From Streptomyces rapamycinicus NRRL 5491 (GTDB lineage: Bacteria; Actinomycetota; Actinomycetes; Streptomycetales; Streptomycetaceae), in NCBI RefSeq assembly GCF_024298965.1, contig NZ_CP085193.1:2294001-2358000 (forward strand): a stretch of 64,000 bases of DNA. Direction: 5' to 3'. Position 1 is the first letter of the stretch. The number at the start of each line of letters is the position of its first letter. Shown here one piece after another: positions 1-10,451 of the stretch. The notes under the pieces are model-generated. The model was not told where the DNA came from, made no database searches, and worked only from the letters and a program-made list of their open reading frames with translations. The position numbers and the translations under genes are program-made.

Positions 1-972
1 GGCTCCATCGTCACCCGCAACGAGGTGATGATCGTGACCGGCCAGTTCGCCGCGTTCGTCATCAACGCGGTCATCTTCAACCTCTGGGGCGAGACGGACG
101 GCATCTGGCGGCTCATGCTCCTGGTTGCCCTCCTTCCGGCGATCGGGCTGTTCCTCGGCATGCTGCGGCTGCCGGAGAGCCCGCGCTGGCTGGTCTCCCA
201 GGGCCGTGACGAGGAGGCGCTCGCGGTGCTGTCCCAGGTCCGCACCCCCGAACGGGCCCAGGCGGAGATGGCCGAGGTCCACCGGCTGGCCGAGGAGGAG
301 CGGGTCGCCAAGACCGCGGGCCGGGTGGACCTCGGGGTGCGATGGGTGCGCCTGCTCATCGTGATCGGGGCCGGCCTCGGCATCTGCCAGCAGTTCACCG
401 GCATCAACTCCGTGATGTACTACGGTACGCAGCTGCTCGGCGACGCCGGGTTCTCGGGCGACTCCGCCATCATCGCGAACACCCTCAACGGCGCCTTCAG
501 CGTCATCGGCATCGCGGTGGGGGTGTCGGTCATCAACAAGATCAAGCGCCGCACCATGCTGCTCGGCGGGTTCGCCCTGACCACCACGTTCCACCTGCTC
601 GTCGGGCTCTCCGCGCTGCTGATGCCCGAGGGCACCGCGAAGGCGTGGTTCATCCTCGTGTTCGTCGTGCTCTTCGTCTTCTCCATGCAGGCCACCATCG
701 GCCCGCTGGTCTGGCTGATCCTCTCCGAGATGTTCCCACTGAAGATCCGCAGCCTGGCCATCGGTATCAGCATCTTCGTGCTGTGGTTCGCGAACGCCCT
801 GGTCGCCCTCGGCTTCCCGCCCGTCGTGAAGGCCATGGGAATCTCGAACACCTTCTTCGCCTTCGCCGCCTTCGGTGTGCTGGCCATCGTCTTCATCGCG
901 ACCTGTGTTCCCGAGACCAAGGGCCACTCGCTGGAAGAGCTGGAAGACGACTTCCGCGCCCGCTACTCCTGA
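1..972 (+). CDS. Sugar-porter MFS transporter, 3' part (5' end outside window)
   Basis: The reading frame is open from base 1, so only the last 323 residues are present. It is an integral membrane sugar:proton symporter of the major facilitator superfamily. The sugar-porter signatures are clear: RLPESPRWL at about residue 57 of the visible part (end of TM6), the QQFTGIN motif of TM7 that contacts sugar, and VPETKGHSLEELE near the C-terminus. Several further hydrophobic helices are visible. The substrate cannot be read from the sequence; its neighbours suggest a carbohydrate role but do not prove rhamnose. It lies 33 bp upstream of a universal stress protein gene on the same strand, so the two are probably cotranscribed. 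Confidence 0.9.
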   Translation, partial: GSIVTRNEVMIVTGQFAAFVINAVIFNLWGETDGIWRLMLLVALLPAIGLFLGMLRLPESPRWLVSQGRDEEALAVLSQVRTPERAQAEMAEVHRLAEEERVAKTAGRVDLGVRWVRLLIVIGAGLGICQQFTGINSVMYYGTQLLGDAGFSGDSAIIANTLNGAFSVIGIAVGVSVINKIKRRTMLLGGFALTTTFHLLVGLSALLMPEGTAKAWFILVFVVLFVFSMQATIGPLVWLILSEMFPLKIRSLAIGISIFVLWFANALVALGFPPVVKAMGISNTFFAFAAFGVLAIVFIATCVPETKGHSLEELEDDFRARYS

Positions 973-1005
973 CCCGCCCTGCCCCGAGAGAAGGGCCCAC
1001 CCACC

Positions 1006-1365
1006 ATGACCGTCATCACCGCCATCGCCGAGGGCCGCGAGGGAGACCACGCGCTGACCGCGGGAATCGCCGAGGCCCGGCTGCTCGGCACCGATCTGGT
1101 GCTGGTCAATCTGCGTCTGTCGGCGCTGGACCGCTCCGGGGTGCCCGAGGACCTGCGGACCACGGTCGTCGAGCGCAGCGGTCCCGGTGACCGCGACCCG
1201 GTCGACGCCGTACTGGACGAGATCGAGGCCCGGCCCGGCGTCGACCGGCTGGTCATCGGCCTCCGCCGGCGATCGCCGGTGGGCAAGGCGCTGCTGGGCA
1301 GTGTGAGCCAGCGGCTGCTGCTGGAGAGCCCCGTCCCCGTCGTCGCGGTCAAGCCCCCGGCCTGA
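1006..1365 (+). CDS. Universal stress protein (UspA) family protein
   Basis: A 119-residue single-domain protein, shorter than the usual 140-150 residues. The start MTVITAIAEG gives the first beta strand, and the C-terminal GLRRRSPVGKALLGSVSQRL followed by PVPVVAVKP fits the G-x2-G-x9-G-S/T nucleotide-binding pattern of ATP-binding UspA proteins. The middle is compressed compared with typical members. The ATG lies 33 bp after the MFS transporter stop, so it probably shares that transcript; a link to transporter regulation or stress is only inferred. It converges with the LacI gene at 1426. Confidence 0.8.
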   Translation: MTVITAIAEGREGDHALTAGIAEARLLGTDLVLVNLRLSALDRSGVPEDLRTTVVERSGPGDRDPVDAVLDEIEARPGVDRLVIGLRRRSPVGKALLGSVSQRLLLESPVPVVAVKPPA

Positions 1366-1425
1366 CCGTGGCCACGTAACCGGCCGACGCCTTCACCCGG
1401 GCCGCCCGGATCGGCGAACCCCCGG

Positions 1426-2454
1426 TCAGGCGCCCGGTCTGGACGCGAACGTCGAGTCCCGCACCACCAGCTCCGGCTGCAGCACGATCCGCCGGTGCTG
1501 GTGGGTGGCGGCCTCGTCGCCGGTCTCCTCGATCAGCAACTCGGCCGCCGTACGCCCCATCCGGAACGCGGGCTGGCGCACCGACGTCAGCGGCACCGCG
1601 GCCGCCGCCGCGAACTCGATGTCGTCGTAGCCCACCAGCGCCACCTCCCCCGGCACCGACACCCCGGCCGCGAAGAGGGCTTGCAGCACCCCCAGCGCCA
1701 GCAGGTCGTTGGCGCAGAACACCGCCGTCGGCCGGGGTGAGATCCCCAGCAGCCGGGCGCCCGCGTCGCGGCCCGAGGCCACGTCCAGCCGCTCGGCCTC
1801 GATGTGCACCATCGCCTCCTCCGGCAGCCCCTCCTCCGCGAACGCGCCCCGCAGTCCGGTGCGCCGGTCCTGGCACTGCGGGAGCAGCATCGGGCCGCTG
1901 ACGTAGACCGCGGAGCGGTGGCCCTGGGCGATGAGATGGCGCCCGGCCAGCGCGCCGCCCTCGATGTCGTCGACCGACACCGAGCAGCCGTCGGCGCTGG
2001 GCACCTCGCGGTCCACGAAGACGAACGGGATGTCATGGCGCCGGAACCCCTCCAGGTTGGCGCCGGTGACATCGGCCGGGGTGACGAGCACTCCGCGCAC
2101 CCGGTGCTCGGCGAAGAGCCCGAGGTAGTCGGCCTCCTCCTCGGGGCTCTGCGCGCTGTTGCACACCATCACCCCAAGACCCGCCTCCCGCGCCGCGCGC
2201 TCCGCACCGCTCGCCACGTCCACGAAGAACGGGTTCGCCATGTCCAGCACCAGCAGCGAGATGATGCGGCTGCGCCCGGCGCGCAGCTGGCGCGCGGACT
2301 CCTGGCGTACGTAGCCCAGGCGCTCGATCACGGCCTGCACCCGGTCGCGCGTGGCCTCGGCGACCATCTCGGGCCGGTTGATCACGTTCGAGACGGTGCC
2401 GACCGACACTCCCGCCTGCCGCGCGACGTCCTTGATCCCCACCATGCGTCCCAC
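1426..2454 (-). CDS. LacI-family transcriptional regulator (copy 1)
   Basis: A DNA-binding repressor of the LacI/GalR family, about 342 residues. The N-terminal helix-turn-helix reads VGIKDVARQAGVSVGTVSN with the hinge-helix region after it, followed by a periplasmic-binding-protein-like sugar-sensing domain. I chose the GTG at 2454 because a GGAGG lies 8 nt upstream; an ATG at 2445 and a GTG at 2484 are alternatives. It is a close paralogue of the next gene: a 100-nt tract (2106-2205) is identical to 3239-3338, and the C-terminal halves are almost the same. Given the rhamnose cluster next door, one of the two is the likely rhamnose repressor, but the sequence does not say which. Confidence 0.88.
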   Translation of the reverse strand: MGRMVGIKDVARQAGVSVGTVSNVINRPEMVAEATRDRVQAVIERLGYVRQESARQLRAGRSRIISLLVLDMANPFFVDVASGAERAAREAGLGVMVCNSAQSPEEEADYLGLFAEHRVRGVLVTPADVTGANLEGFRRHDIPFVFVDREVPSADGCSVSVDDIEGGALAGRHLIAQGHRSAVYVSGPMLLPQCQDRRTGLRGAFAEEGLPEEAMVHIEAERLDVASGRDAGARLLGISPRPTAVFCANDLLALGVLQALFAAGVSVPGEVALVGYDDIEFAAAAAVPLTSVRQPAFRMGRTAAELLIEETGDEAATHQHRRIVLQPELVVRDSTFASRPGA

Positions 2455-2561
2455 GACCCGGGCCTCCGCCTTCCCGCGACCCACCGCGGTCGCGGGAACA
2501 TGGTAATGCGCTGTTCGACCGGTCGGGCAGGACCGGGCCGCCGCGGACCCCGGGCATCCGC

Positions 2562-3587
2562 TCAGCCCCGGGAGCGCACCAGGCTCGATCCGCGGACGAC
2601 CAGCTCGGGCTGGAGGACGATCCGCTGGTGGCGGTGGTCCCCGGCCCGCTCCCCCGTCTCCTCGATCAGCAGCTCGGCCGCCGTACGCCCCATCCGGAAC
2701 GCCGGCTGGCGCACCGACGTCAACGGCACCGCGGCCGCCGCCGCGAACTCGATGTCGTCATACCCCACCAGCGCCACCTCCCCCGGCACCGACACCCCGG
2801 CCCCGTACAGCGACTGAAGCACCCCCAGCGCCAGCAGGTCGTTGGCGCAGAACACCGCCGTCGGCCGCGGGGACATGCCCAGCAGCCGGGCCCCCGCGTC
2901 CCGACCGCAGGTCACATCCAGTCGGTCCACCTCGACATGGCGCAGCGCGGACTCGCCGAGCCCCCGCTCGCGCAGGGCGCGCAGCGCGCCCTCGCGGCGG
3001 TCGCGGCACTGGGCCAGCCGCATCGGCCCGCTCACATAGGCGAGGCTGGGGTGGCCGAGGCCCAGCAGGTGGCGGGCGGCGAGCTCGCCGCCGGTGACGT
3101 CGTCGACCGACACCGAACACCCCTCGGCGCTGGGCAGCACCCGGTCCACGAGGACGAAGGGGATGGGCTGCCGCCGGAAGGAGGCGAGGTTGCGCCCGGT
3201 CATATCGGCCGGGGTCATCAGCACTCCGCGCACCCGCTGCTCGGCGAAGAGCCCGAGGTAGTCGGCCTCCTCCTCGGGGCTCTGCGCGCTGTTGCACACC
3301 ATCACCCCAAGACCCGCCTCCCGCGCCGCGCGCTCCGCGCCCCGTGCGACGTCCACGAAGAACGGGTTCGCCATGTCCAGCACCAGCAGCGCGATGATGC
3401 GGCTGTGGCCGGCCCGCAACTGGCGTGCGGACTCCTGGCGTACGTAGCCAAGGCGCTCGATGGTGGACAGCACCCGGGCCCGGGTCTCCTCGGACACCGA
3501 GTCCGGGCGGTTGATGACGTTGGAGACCGTGCCGACCGAGACCCCGGCCTCGCGCGCCACCTCCTTGATGCCCACGCCTGGTGCCAT
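2562..3587 (-). CDS. LacI-family transcriptional regulator (copy 2)
   Basis: A 341-residue LacI-family repressor. The start MAPGVGIKEVAREAGVSVG leads into the helix-turn-helix, then a sugar-binding core. The ATG at 3587 is 2 nt after the stop of the BNR_4 gene and has no good Shine-Dalgarno of its own, so it is probably translationally coupled to that gene; the continuous open frame through both is a coincidence of two reading frames. Divergence from copy 1 is concentrated in the middle of the ligand-binding domain (for example the segment after RDRREGALRALRERG), which suggests a different effector, while the DNA-reading helix is nearly the same (SVGTVSNVINRP in both). It is a good candidate repressor of the TGAA..TTCA operators at 10.4-13.8 kb. 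Confidence 0.9.
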   Translation of the reverse strand: MAPGVGIKEVAREAGVSVGTVSNVINRPDSVSEETRARVLSTIERLGYVRQESARQLRAGHSRIIALLVLDMANPFFVDVARGAERAAREAGLGVMVCNSAQSPEEEADYLGLFAEQRVRGVLMTPADMTGRNLASFRRQPIPFVLVDRVLPSAEGCSVSVDDVTGGELAARHLLGLGHPSLAYVSGPMRLAQCRDRREGALRALRERGLGESALRHVEVDRLDVTCGRDAGARLLGMSPRPTAVFCANDLLALGVLQSLYGAGVSVPGEVALVGYDDIEFAAAAAVPLTSVRQPAFRMGRTAAELLIEETGERAGDHRHQRIVLQPELVVRGSSLVRSRG

Positions 3588-3589
3588 CG

Positions 3590-5017
3590 TCAGGAGGGGA
3601 GGGCGAAGTCGACGACGCGGAGGGCGGAGGGTGTGGTGCCGCTGGACTTCCGCTGGTACATGAACGACAGGACGCCGTCCTGGGCGAGCCGGGTGTCGTC
3701 CACGACGACCTCGCCGAAGGCGTTCAGCCCGCTGCCGTCGTAGAGGGTCTTCCAGTCCGTCCAGCCGGAGGACTTGGACGCGGCCACGATCCGGCCGTAC
3801 GGCATCACGGCGTAGGCGTTGTCGTGAGCGTCGAAGACCAGGTGGCTGCGCTGGGTGGAGCCGGGGGCCACCGGGATCTCGGTCTTCTTCCAGGTGCCCG
3901 CCGTGTCCCTGAAGACGTGGAAGGTGCGGCCGTTCTTCGTCCGGTCGGCCACGTAGTCGGTGGTGCACTGCCCGAAGCGGCCGGGGACATAGCTGATCAG
4001 GGCGTGGGGCGCGCCGGTGGAGTCGGTGGCCTGGCTCTCCTGGTTCATCAGCGAGTGGTCGGGGTTCAGGGGGTCGACGACGGTTCCGGCGTCGCCGACC
4101 GCCACCGTGTCCGGGCCACCGGTGGTACCGACGACGGCGCCCGCCGCGGTGCGCCAGGTGCGGCCCCGGTCGGAGCTGTAGACATAGCCGGTGTCGTGGT
4201 TGGTGAGACCGCCGCTCGCGCACATCACCGCGTTGCTCTGCTCGCGCCAGGTGTAGAAGGCGTGCAGCCGCCCGTCGGGCCCGTAGTCGATGCCGTGCAG
4301 ATACATGTTGCGGGCGGTGCTGGAGCCGTGCTCGCTGCTGTAGGTGCCGGTGGCGGAGGACCACTCGCCGAGGGCCCGCCACTTGGTGCCGTCGTACTCG
4401 GCGAGCGCGTTGCGGCCGTTGCCGGAGACGCCGACGCGGTAGCTGAGCTGGAGCCTGCCCTCGGGGGTGGCGATGAACTGCGGGTAGGTGAACTGGGAGG
4501 TGAGGGCGAGGCCGTCGAGGGTGGTCCGGACGGCGCCGAACTGGCCGCTGGTCCAGGGATGTCCGGCGGGGTCGTCCACCAGCCCGGCCACCGACTTCAC
4601 GTAGAAGAAGCCGCTGCTGTGGGAGTCCATGTTCAGGTGCAGCCGGCCGTCGGTCCGCGAGATCCCCATGGAGATGACGTTGTGGGAGTCGTCGGCGGTG
4701 AGCCGGTGCGGCAGGGTGACGGTCTGCCAGCTCTGCTGGGTGAGGGCGCGGCGTCCGATGACCGCGCTGCGGTCGGCGGTGTACCAGACGGCGTACTGAT
4801 AGCCCTTGTAGGTGAGCAGGCCGTTCTTCTGGAAGGCGTTGTTGTTGACCAGGCCGTCGTACGACACGAAGTAGACGGCCTTCGCGTCGAGCTGGGTGTC
4901 GGCGAGCTTGCTGACGGCCGGGGCGGGAGCGGCGACGGAACCCGGGGTCGCGTCCGCGCCCGGGGTCGCGGCGCCGAGCAGGGCGGTGGCCAGGAGGGCG
5001 CTGGCGAGTGGTCTCAT
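3590..5017 (-). CDS. Secreted BNR_4 beta-propeller protein, probable polysaccharide lyase (PL24/25/42-like)
   Basis: A 475-residue protein with an N-terminal Sec signal peptide (MRPLASALLATALLGAATPG, then an Ala/Pro-rich cleavage region) and a single BNR_4-type seven-bladed propeller with Asp-box-like turns such as SSDRGRTW. Four residues occupy the spacing I recall for the PL25 ulvan lyase and the PL42 L-rhamnosyl-alpha-1,4-glucuronate lyase: His112 (in DDSHN), His133 (in MDSH), Tyr178 (in TYPQF) and Arg194 (in YRVG). That makes a beta-eliminating enzyme on a rhamnose/uronic-acid glycan likely, which suits its place beside the rhamnose genes. A sialidase-type or purely binding role is less likely. 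It is followed after 2 bp by the LacI gene. Confidence 0.75.
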   Translation of the reverse strand: MRPLASALLATALLGAATPGADATPGSVAAPAPAVSKLADTQLDAKAVYFVSYDGLVNNNAFQKNGLLTYKGYQYAVWYTADRSAVIGRRALTQQSWQTVTLPHRLTADDSHNVISMGISRTDGRLHLNMDSHSSGFFYVKSVAGLVDDPAGHPWTSGQFGAVRTTLDGLALTSQFTYPQFIATPEGRLQLSYRVGVSGNGRNALAEYDGTKWRALGEWSSATGTYSSEHGSSTARNMYLHGIDYGPDGRLHAFYTWREQSNAVMCASGGLTNHDTGYVYSSDRGRTWRTAAGAVVGTTGGPDTVAVGDAGTVVDPLNPDHSLMNQESQATDSTGAPHALISYVPGRFGQCTTDYVADRTKNGRTFHVFRDTAGTWKKTEIPVAPGSTQRSHLVFDAHDNAYAVMPYGRIVAASKSSGWTDWKTLYDGSGLNAFGEVVVDDTRLAQDGVLSFMYQRKSSGTTPSALRVVDFALPS

Positions 5018-5149
5018 GTCCGTTCCTTTCCTGGTGCGCTTGTGGGGGGCGGGCGTCTTTCCCCACCCCGCCCCTTCCCACAGCATCGATATGCGGCTCC
5101 GCCGCGTGGATGGGCTCCGCCCCTGGACCCCGGGACGAGGCCGGAGGTC

Positions 5150-5193
5150 GAGCGCCCCGCAGGGGCGCGGGGAACTGCGCGACCAGCCACGAC
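5150..5193 (+). repeat. Dispersed palindromic repeat unit, also found inside the MMPL gene
   Basis: A 44-bp unit that opens with a perfect small hairpin, GCGCCCC-GCA-GGGGCGC, and continues GGGGAACTGCGCGACCAGCC. A copy with 39 of 44 identical bases lies at 42455-42498 inside a coding sequence. I recall units like this as frequent intergenic sequences in Streptomyces genomes. Here it lies 130 bp upstream of the BNR_4 gene and after the rhaM stop, where the hairpin could act as a terminator for the rhaTPQSM operon. The rest of 5018-5241 shows no clear promoter. Confidence 0.6.
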
Positions 5194-5241
5194 GGCGCCG
5201 CAGATGGCTGACGACGGATCGTGGCAACCTCCGCGGAGCGT

Positions 5242-5562
5242 TTACGCGAGGTGGAAGACCTCCGTCAGCGGCCTCATCGCCTCATCCGGTTTCGCGCCGT
5301 CGAGTGCCTCGAAGAACGGCGCCATCCCGGCCTGCCAGCGGGCGTTGACCTCGGTGGCGGCCATCGCGGCCTGGGCCGCCTCGAAGTCCTCGGTCTCCAG
5401 ATAGCCGACGAGCAGCCCGTCCTCGCGCAGGAAGAGCGAGTAGTTGTGCCAGCCGGTCTCCGAGAGCGCCGCCCGCATCTCGGGCCACACGGCCGCGTGC
5501 CGCTCGCGGTACTCCTCGATCCGGTCCTGGCGGACCTTCAGCAGAAAACACACCCGCCGCAT
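5242..5562 (-). CDS. rhaM: L-rhamnose mutarotase
   Basis: A 106-residue protein of the RhaM/YiiL family, which interconverts the alpha and beta anomers of L-rhamnose so that the isomerase receives its preferred form. The family pattern is complete: MRRVCFLLKV, EEYRERHAAVWPEM with His22 at the position of the catalytic His22 of E. coli YiiL, WHNYSLFLREDGLLVGY, and a C-terminal LTEVFHLA. It is the last gene of the rhaT-P-Q-S-M operon and starts 11 bp after rhaS. A cytoplasmic location fits the lack of any signal sequence. Confidence 0.95.
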   Translation of the reverse strand: MRRVCFLLKVRQDRIEEYRERHAAVWPEMRAALSETGWHNYSLFLREDGLLVGYLETEDFEAAQAAMAATEVNARWQAGMAPFFEALDGAKPDEAMRPLTEVFHLA

Positions 5563-5573
5563 GGCCGACCGCC

Positions 5574-6656
5574 TCAGAAGTGGTACTTGTCGATGTTGGA
5601 CTTCTCGAAGACGGTGGGCGGGCCGAGGATGACCTCGCCGTTCTTGCCGACCGTGTACTCGCCCAGCTTCCCAGCCTTGAACTTCTCCCCCTCGGCCCCG
5701 GTGATCTGCCCGGAGGCGAGCGCGGCCGCGGCGTACGAACCGAGGTAGCCGAGCTTCTTGGGGTCCCAGAGCGCGAACTGCTCGACGGTGCCGTCCTTGA
5801 CGTACTTGCGCATCTGGTTGGGCGTGCCGAGGCCGTTCAGCACCACCTTGCCCTCGTATGAGGAGCCGCTGATGTAGCGGGCGGCCGCGGCGATGCCCAC
5901 CGTGGTGGGCGCGATGATGCCCTTGAGCTCGGGGTACGCCTTGAGCAGGCCCTGGGTCTCCTGGAAGGACTTCTGGTCGTCGTCGTCCCCGTACACCGTC
6001 TTGACCAGCTTCATGTTCTTGTAGGCGGGCTTGCTCAGCTCGTCCTTCATGAAGCGGATCCAGGTGTTCTGGTTGGTGGCGTTCTGGGTGGCGGAGAGGA
6101 TCGCGATCTGGCCCTTGTAGCCGAGTTGCCTGGCGAGGTGCTGGACCTGGCTGCGGCCGATCTCCTCGGAGCTGGCCTGGTTGATGAAGAGCTGGCGGCA
6201 GGCCGGGGCGGTGTCGGAGTCGTACGCCACCACCTTGATGTCCTTCTTCATGGCCTGCTTGAGCGGGCCGCACACCGCGTTGGGGTCGTTGGCCGCGATC
6301 AGGATGGCGTCCTGGCGCTGCTGGACCAGGGTGTTGATGTACGACACCTGGGAGGAGGCGCTGGCGTCGGACGGGCCGACCTCCTTGCCCTTGCCGCCGA
6401 ACTCCCCGGCGGCCGTGATCCCCGCCTCGTCGATGAGCTTCTCGTAGGGGTTGTTGATCTGCTTGGGCAGGAAGGCCAGCTTGAGGCCCTTCTTCAGGGG
6501 GGCGCCGGGGTCGGCTTTGGCGTCGCTCTTGGCGGCGCCACCGTTGTCGTTGTCCTTCTTGGTGGTGCCGCCGCAGCCGGCCAGGGCCACGGCCAGGGCA
6601 CAGACCGCGGCGGCGGTGGCGGCGGCGCGGCGGCGCGCGGGAGAGCTGCTCATCAT
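5574..6656 (-). CDS. rhaS: Rhamnose ABC transporter substrate-binding lipoprotein
   Basis: A 360-residue periplasmic-binding-protein type I (LacI-like fold) lipoprotein. The signal peptide has an RRR n-region, a hydrophobic stretch and the lipobox LAGC with Cys28 as the lipidated residue, followed by a charged linker. The mature domain starts LKKGLKLAFLPKQINNPY and contains the sugar-binding segments LIAANDPNAVCGPL and VVAYDSDTAP typical of RhaS and AI-2-binding relatives. It captures rhamnose outside the membrane for RhaP/RhaQ. It follows rhaQ in the operon and precedes rhaM; this set assigns the substrate more firmly than the protein alone would. Confidence 0.93.
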   Translation of the reverse strand: MMSSSPARRRAAATAAAVCALAVALAGCGGTTKKDNDNGGAAKSDAKADPGAPLKKGLKLAFLPKQINNPYEKLIDEAGITAAGEFGGKGKEVGPSDASASSQVSYINTLVQQRQDAILIAANDPNAVCGPLKQAMKKDIKVVAYDSDTAPACRQLFINQASSEEIGRSQVQHLARQLGYKGQIAILSATQNATNQNTWIRFMKDELSKPAYKNMKLVKTVYGDDDDQKSFQETQGLLKAYPELKGIIAPTTVGIAAAARYISGSSYEGKVVLNGLGTPNQMRKYVKDGTVEQFALWDPKKLGYLGSYAAAALASGQITGAEGEKFKAGKLGEYTVGKNGEVILGPPTVFEKSNIDKYHF

Positions 6657-6685
6657 CAGAGGACCTTTCGCGATGCGTGGGTGGA

Positions 6686-7657
6686 TCAGCTGGTCGAGGC
6701 GGCGGCGCGCCGGTGACGCCAGGCGCTCACGGTGGTGATCAGACGGGGGGTGAGGACGGAGGCCACCAGCAGCAGCCCGGTGACGATCACCTGGACCTCG
6801 TTGGCCACGTCATTGAGGGTCAGCAGGTTCTTCAGGACGCCGATGAGCAGCACCCCGGCGACGGCGCCGAACAGCGTGCCCTTGCCGCCGTCGAAGTCGA
6901 CGCCGCCCAGCAGGACGGAGGCGATGACGAGCATTTCGAAGCCCTGCCCGTTGTCGGCCCGCGCGCTGCCGTACCGCAGGGTGAACACGACCCCGGCGAA
7001 GGCCGAGATCAGCCCGCTGACCACGAACAACAGCAGCTTGACGCGTTTGACGCGGATGCCCGCGAAGTACGCGGCGTCCTCCTGGGCACCGATGGCGAAC
7101 AGCGACCGGCCCACGCCCGTGGCGTGCAGCACCACGGCGGCGATGGCGGCCAGCACGATGAACAGCGCCACCGGATAGGTGAGGAAGGTGCCGGGCACGG
7201 TGGTGGTGTCCACGGCCCACTTGGCGTACGTCTCGGGGAAGTCGGTGATGGCGTTGGAGCCGAGCACCACCGACGCCAGCCCCCGGTAGAGCGCGAGCGT
7301 GCCGATGGTGACGGCGAGCGACGGCAGCCCGACCCGGGTGACCAGCCAGCCGTTGAGCAGCCCACCGACCACCCCGACCAGCAGCACGATCGGCACGATG
7401 GTCTCGAACGCCCAGCCCGCGTCCCACAGTTGGCCGGTGAGCGCGCTGGACAGGCCGAGCATCGAGGCCACCGACAGATCCACCTGCCCGGCCACCACCA
7501 GCAGTGTCATCGGCAGCGCCATCAGCGCCACTTCGGCGATGTCGTTGAAGGCGAAGGCGAGGTTGTCGCGGCCGGCGAAGCCGTCCGTGGTGCCGAGGCC
7601 GGTGAGGAAGACGGCCACCAGCAGCACCCCGACGGCGGTGTCCCACCTGAGCTTCAT
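6686..7657 (-). CDS. rhaQ: Rhamnose ABC transporter permease
   Basis: A 323-residue inner-membrane permease of the BPD_transp_2 family (ribose/xylose type), with about eight to ten hydrophobic helices. Diagnostic segments are VAGQVDLSVASMLGLSS, where this family often has GGIDLSVG, and the cytoplasmic EAA-like loop GIRVKRVKLLLFVVSGLISAF. It pairs with RhaP and is energised by RhaT. The ATG overlaps the rhaP stop by 4 bp, which indicates translational coupling and equal stoichiometry. Which of the two permeases is called P or Q is by convention and operon order. Confidence 0.92.
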   Translation of the reverse strand: MKLRWDTAVGVLLVAVFLTGLGTTDGFAGRDNLAFAFNDIAEVALMALPMTLLVVAGQVDLSVASMLGLSSALTGQLWDAGWAFETIVPIVLLVGVVGGLLNGWLVTRVGLPSLAVTIGTLALYRGLASVVLGSNAITDFPETYAKWAVDTTTVPGTFLTYPVALFIVLAAIAAVVLHATGVGRSLFAIGAQEDAAYFAGIRVKRVKLLLFVVSGLISAFAGVVFTLRYGSARADNGQGFEMLVIASVLLGGVDFDGGKGTLFGAVAGVLLIGVLKNLLTLNDVANEVQVIVTGLLLVASVLTPRLITTVSAWRHRRAAASTS

Positions 7658-8693
7658 CGTGCGCTCCTCTTCGTCAGCGCGCGGGTCATGCGCACCCGTA
7701 CGATCCGGTCCACGCTGATGGCCGCCAGCAGCAGCGCACCGGCGATGGCGTCCTGCCAGAAGGAGTCGACCTTCAGCACGGCCAGGGCGCTGCCGATCGT
7801 GGTGAGCAGCAGCGCGCCCAGCGCCGCGCCCCACACCGTGCCGGTGCCGCCGACGATGGCGACGCCTCCGACCACCACCGCGCTGACCACGGTGAGTTCC
7901 CAGCCGTGGGCGTTGTCGGCGACGACGGTGCCGAAGCGGGCCAGCCACAGCGCGCCCGCGAAGCCCGAGACGGCGCCGGAGAACACATACGCGGCCAGCA
8001 CCCGCCGCCGGATCGGCACCCCGGCCAGCCGGGCGGCCTCCGGGCTGGAGCCGATGGCGTACAGCTCACGGCCGCCGCGGTAGGTGCGCAGGACGTACGC
8101 GGTCCCGGCGAGCACTACGAAGGCGATCAGCGGGAGATACGGGATGCCCAGCACGCTGCCGCTGCCGAGGTCCAGCACTGACTGCGGCACATCGGCGGCG
8201 TTGATCTGCTCGCCTTGCGCCCACCAGTAGTCGACGCCCTGGATGATGTAGAGCATCCCGAGGGTCACCACCAGTGCGGGCACCCGTCCGAAGCTCACCA
8301 GCGCACCGCTGACGATGCCGCAGCCCGCGCCGACGAGGAGGCCGAGAGCCAGGACCGTCAGCGCCCCGTGGTCGGTGCCGGAGACGAACTTCCCGCAGGC
8401 GAAGGCGGACAGGCCCACCACGGAGCCGACCGACAGATCGATGTTGCGGGTGATGACCACGACCGACTGCCCGACCGCGAGCAGCACCAGGATGGCGGCG
8501 TTGAGCAGCAGGTCCTTGATGCCCTGGTCGTCGAGGAAGCGCGGTTCGGCGATCCAGGTGAACAGCACCAGCAGCACGAGGGCCCCGGCGATGCTGATCT
8601 CCCGCGCGCGGAAGACGGCGTCGACGAGCGAGCGCGCCGAGCGGGCCGTCTCCGGCGCGGCGGCGGATTTATCGGGTTTCTCGATGGTCACGC

Positions 8694-8697
<4 letters not shown>
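7654..8697 (-). CDS. rhaP: Rhamnose ABC transporter permease
   Basis: A 347-residue permease, paralogous to RhaQ, with a longer cytoplasmic N-terminus (about 40 residues before the first helix). It shows [19 protein letters not shown] in the DLSVG region and [23 protein letters not shown] as the cytoplasmic coupling loop. The start is a GTG that overlaps the rhaT stop (GTGA), and its own stop overlaps the rhaQ start, so T-P-Q form one coupled block. It forms the membrane channel with RhaQ for rhamnose import. Confidence 0.92.
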
Positions 8698-10391
<1,694 letters not shown>

Positions 10392-10424
10392 GGAGTCTCC
10401 TGACGCGTACGCAGGGGCAATAAA

Positions 10425-10436
10425 TGAAATGTTTCA
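10425..10436. promoter_or_regulatory. LacI-type operator for the rhaTPQSM operon
   Basis: An interrupted palindrome, TGAAA-TG-TTTCA, 15 bp downstream of the rhaT -10 hexamer and 33 bp before the rhaT start codon, where bound repressor would block the polymerase. It matches the sites in front of the GH78 gene and rhaI, except that the centre is TG instead of CG. Confidence 0.7.
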
Positions 10437-10451
10437 ATGCCGGATTCCGGG

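Noticed and set aside
2562..5081. A continuous 839-codon minus-strand frame joining the LacI gene and upstream sequence
   Set aside because: The N-terminal part is an Arg/Pro-rich shadow of the BNR_4 gene in another frame; only the part from the ATG at 3587 has LacI similarity.
3581..5404. Long plus-strand frame antisense to the BNR_4 gene
   Set aside because: Gly/Val/Ala-rich shadow caused by high third-position GC; no recognisable domain and a real gene lies opposite.
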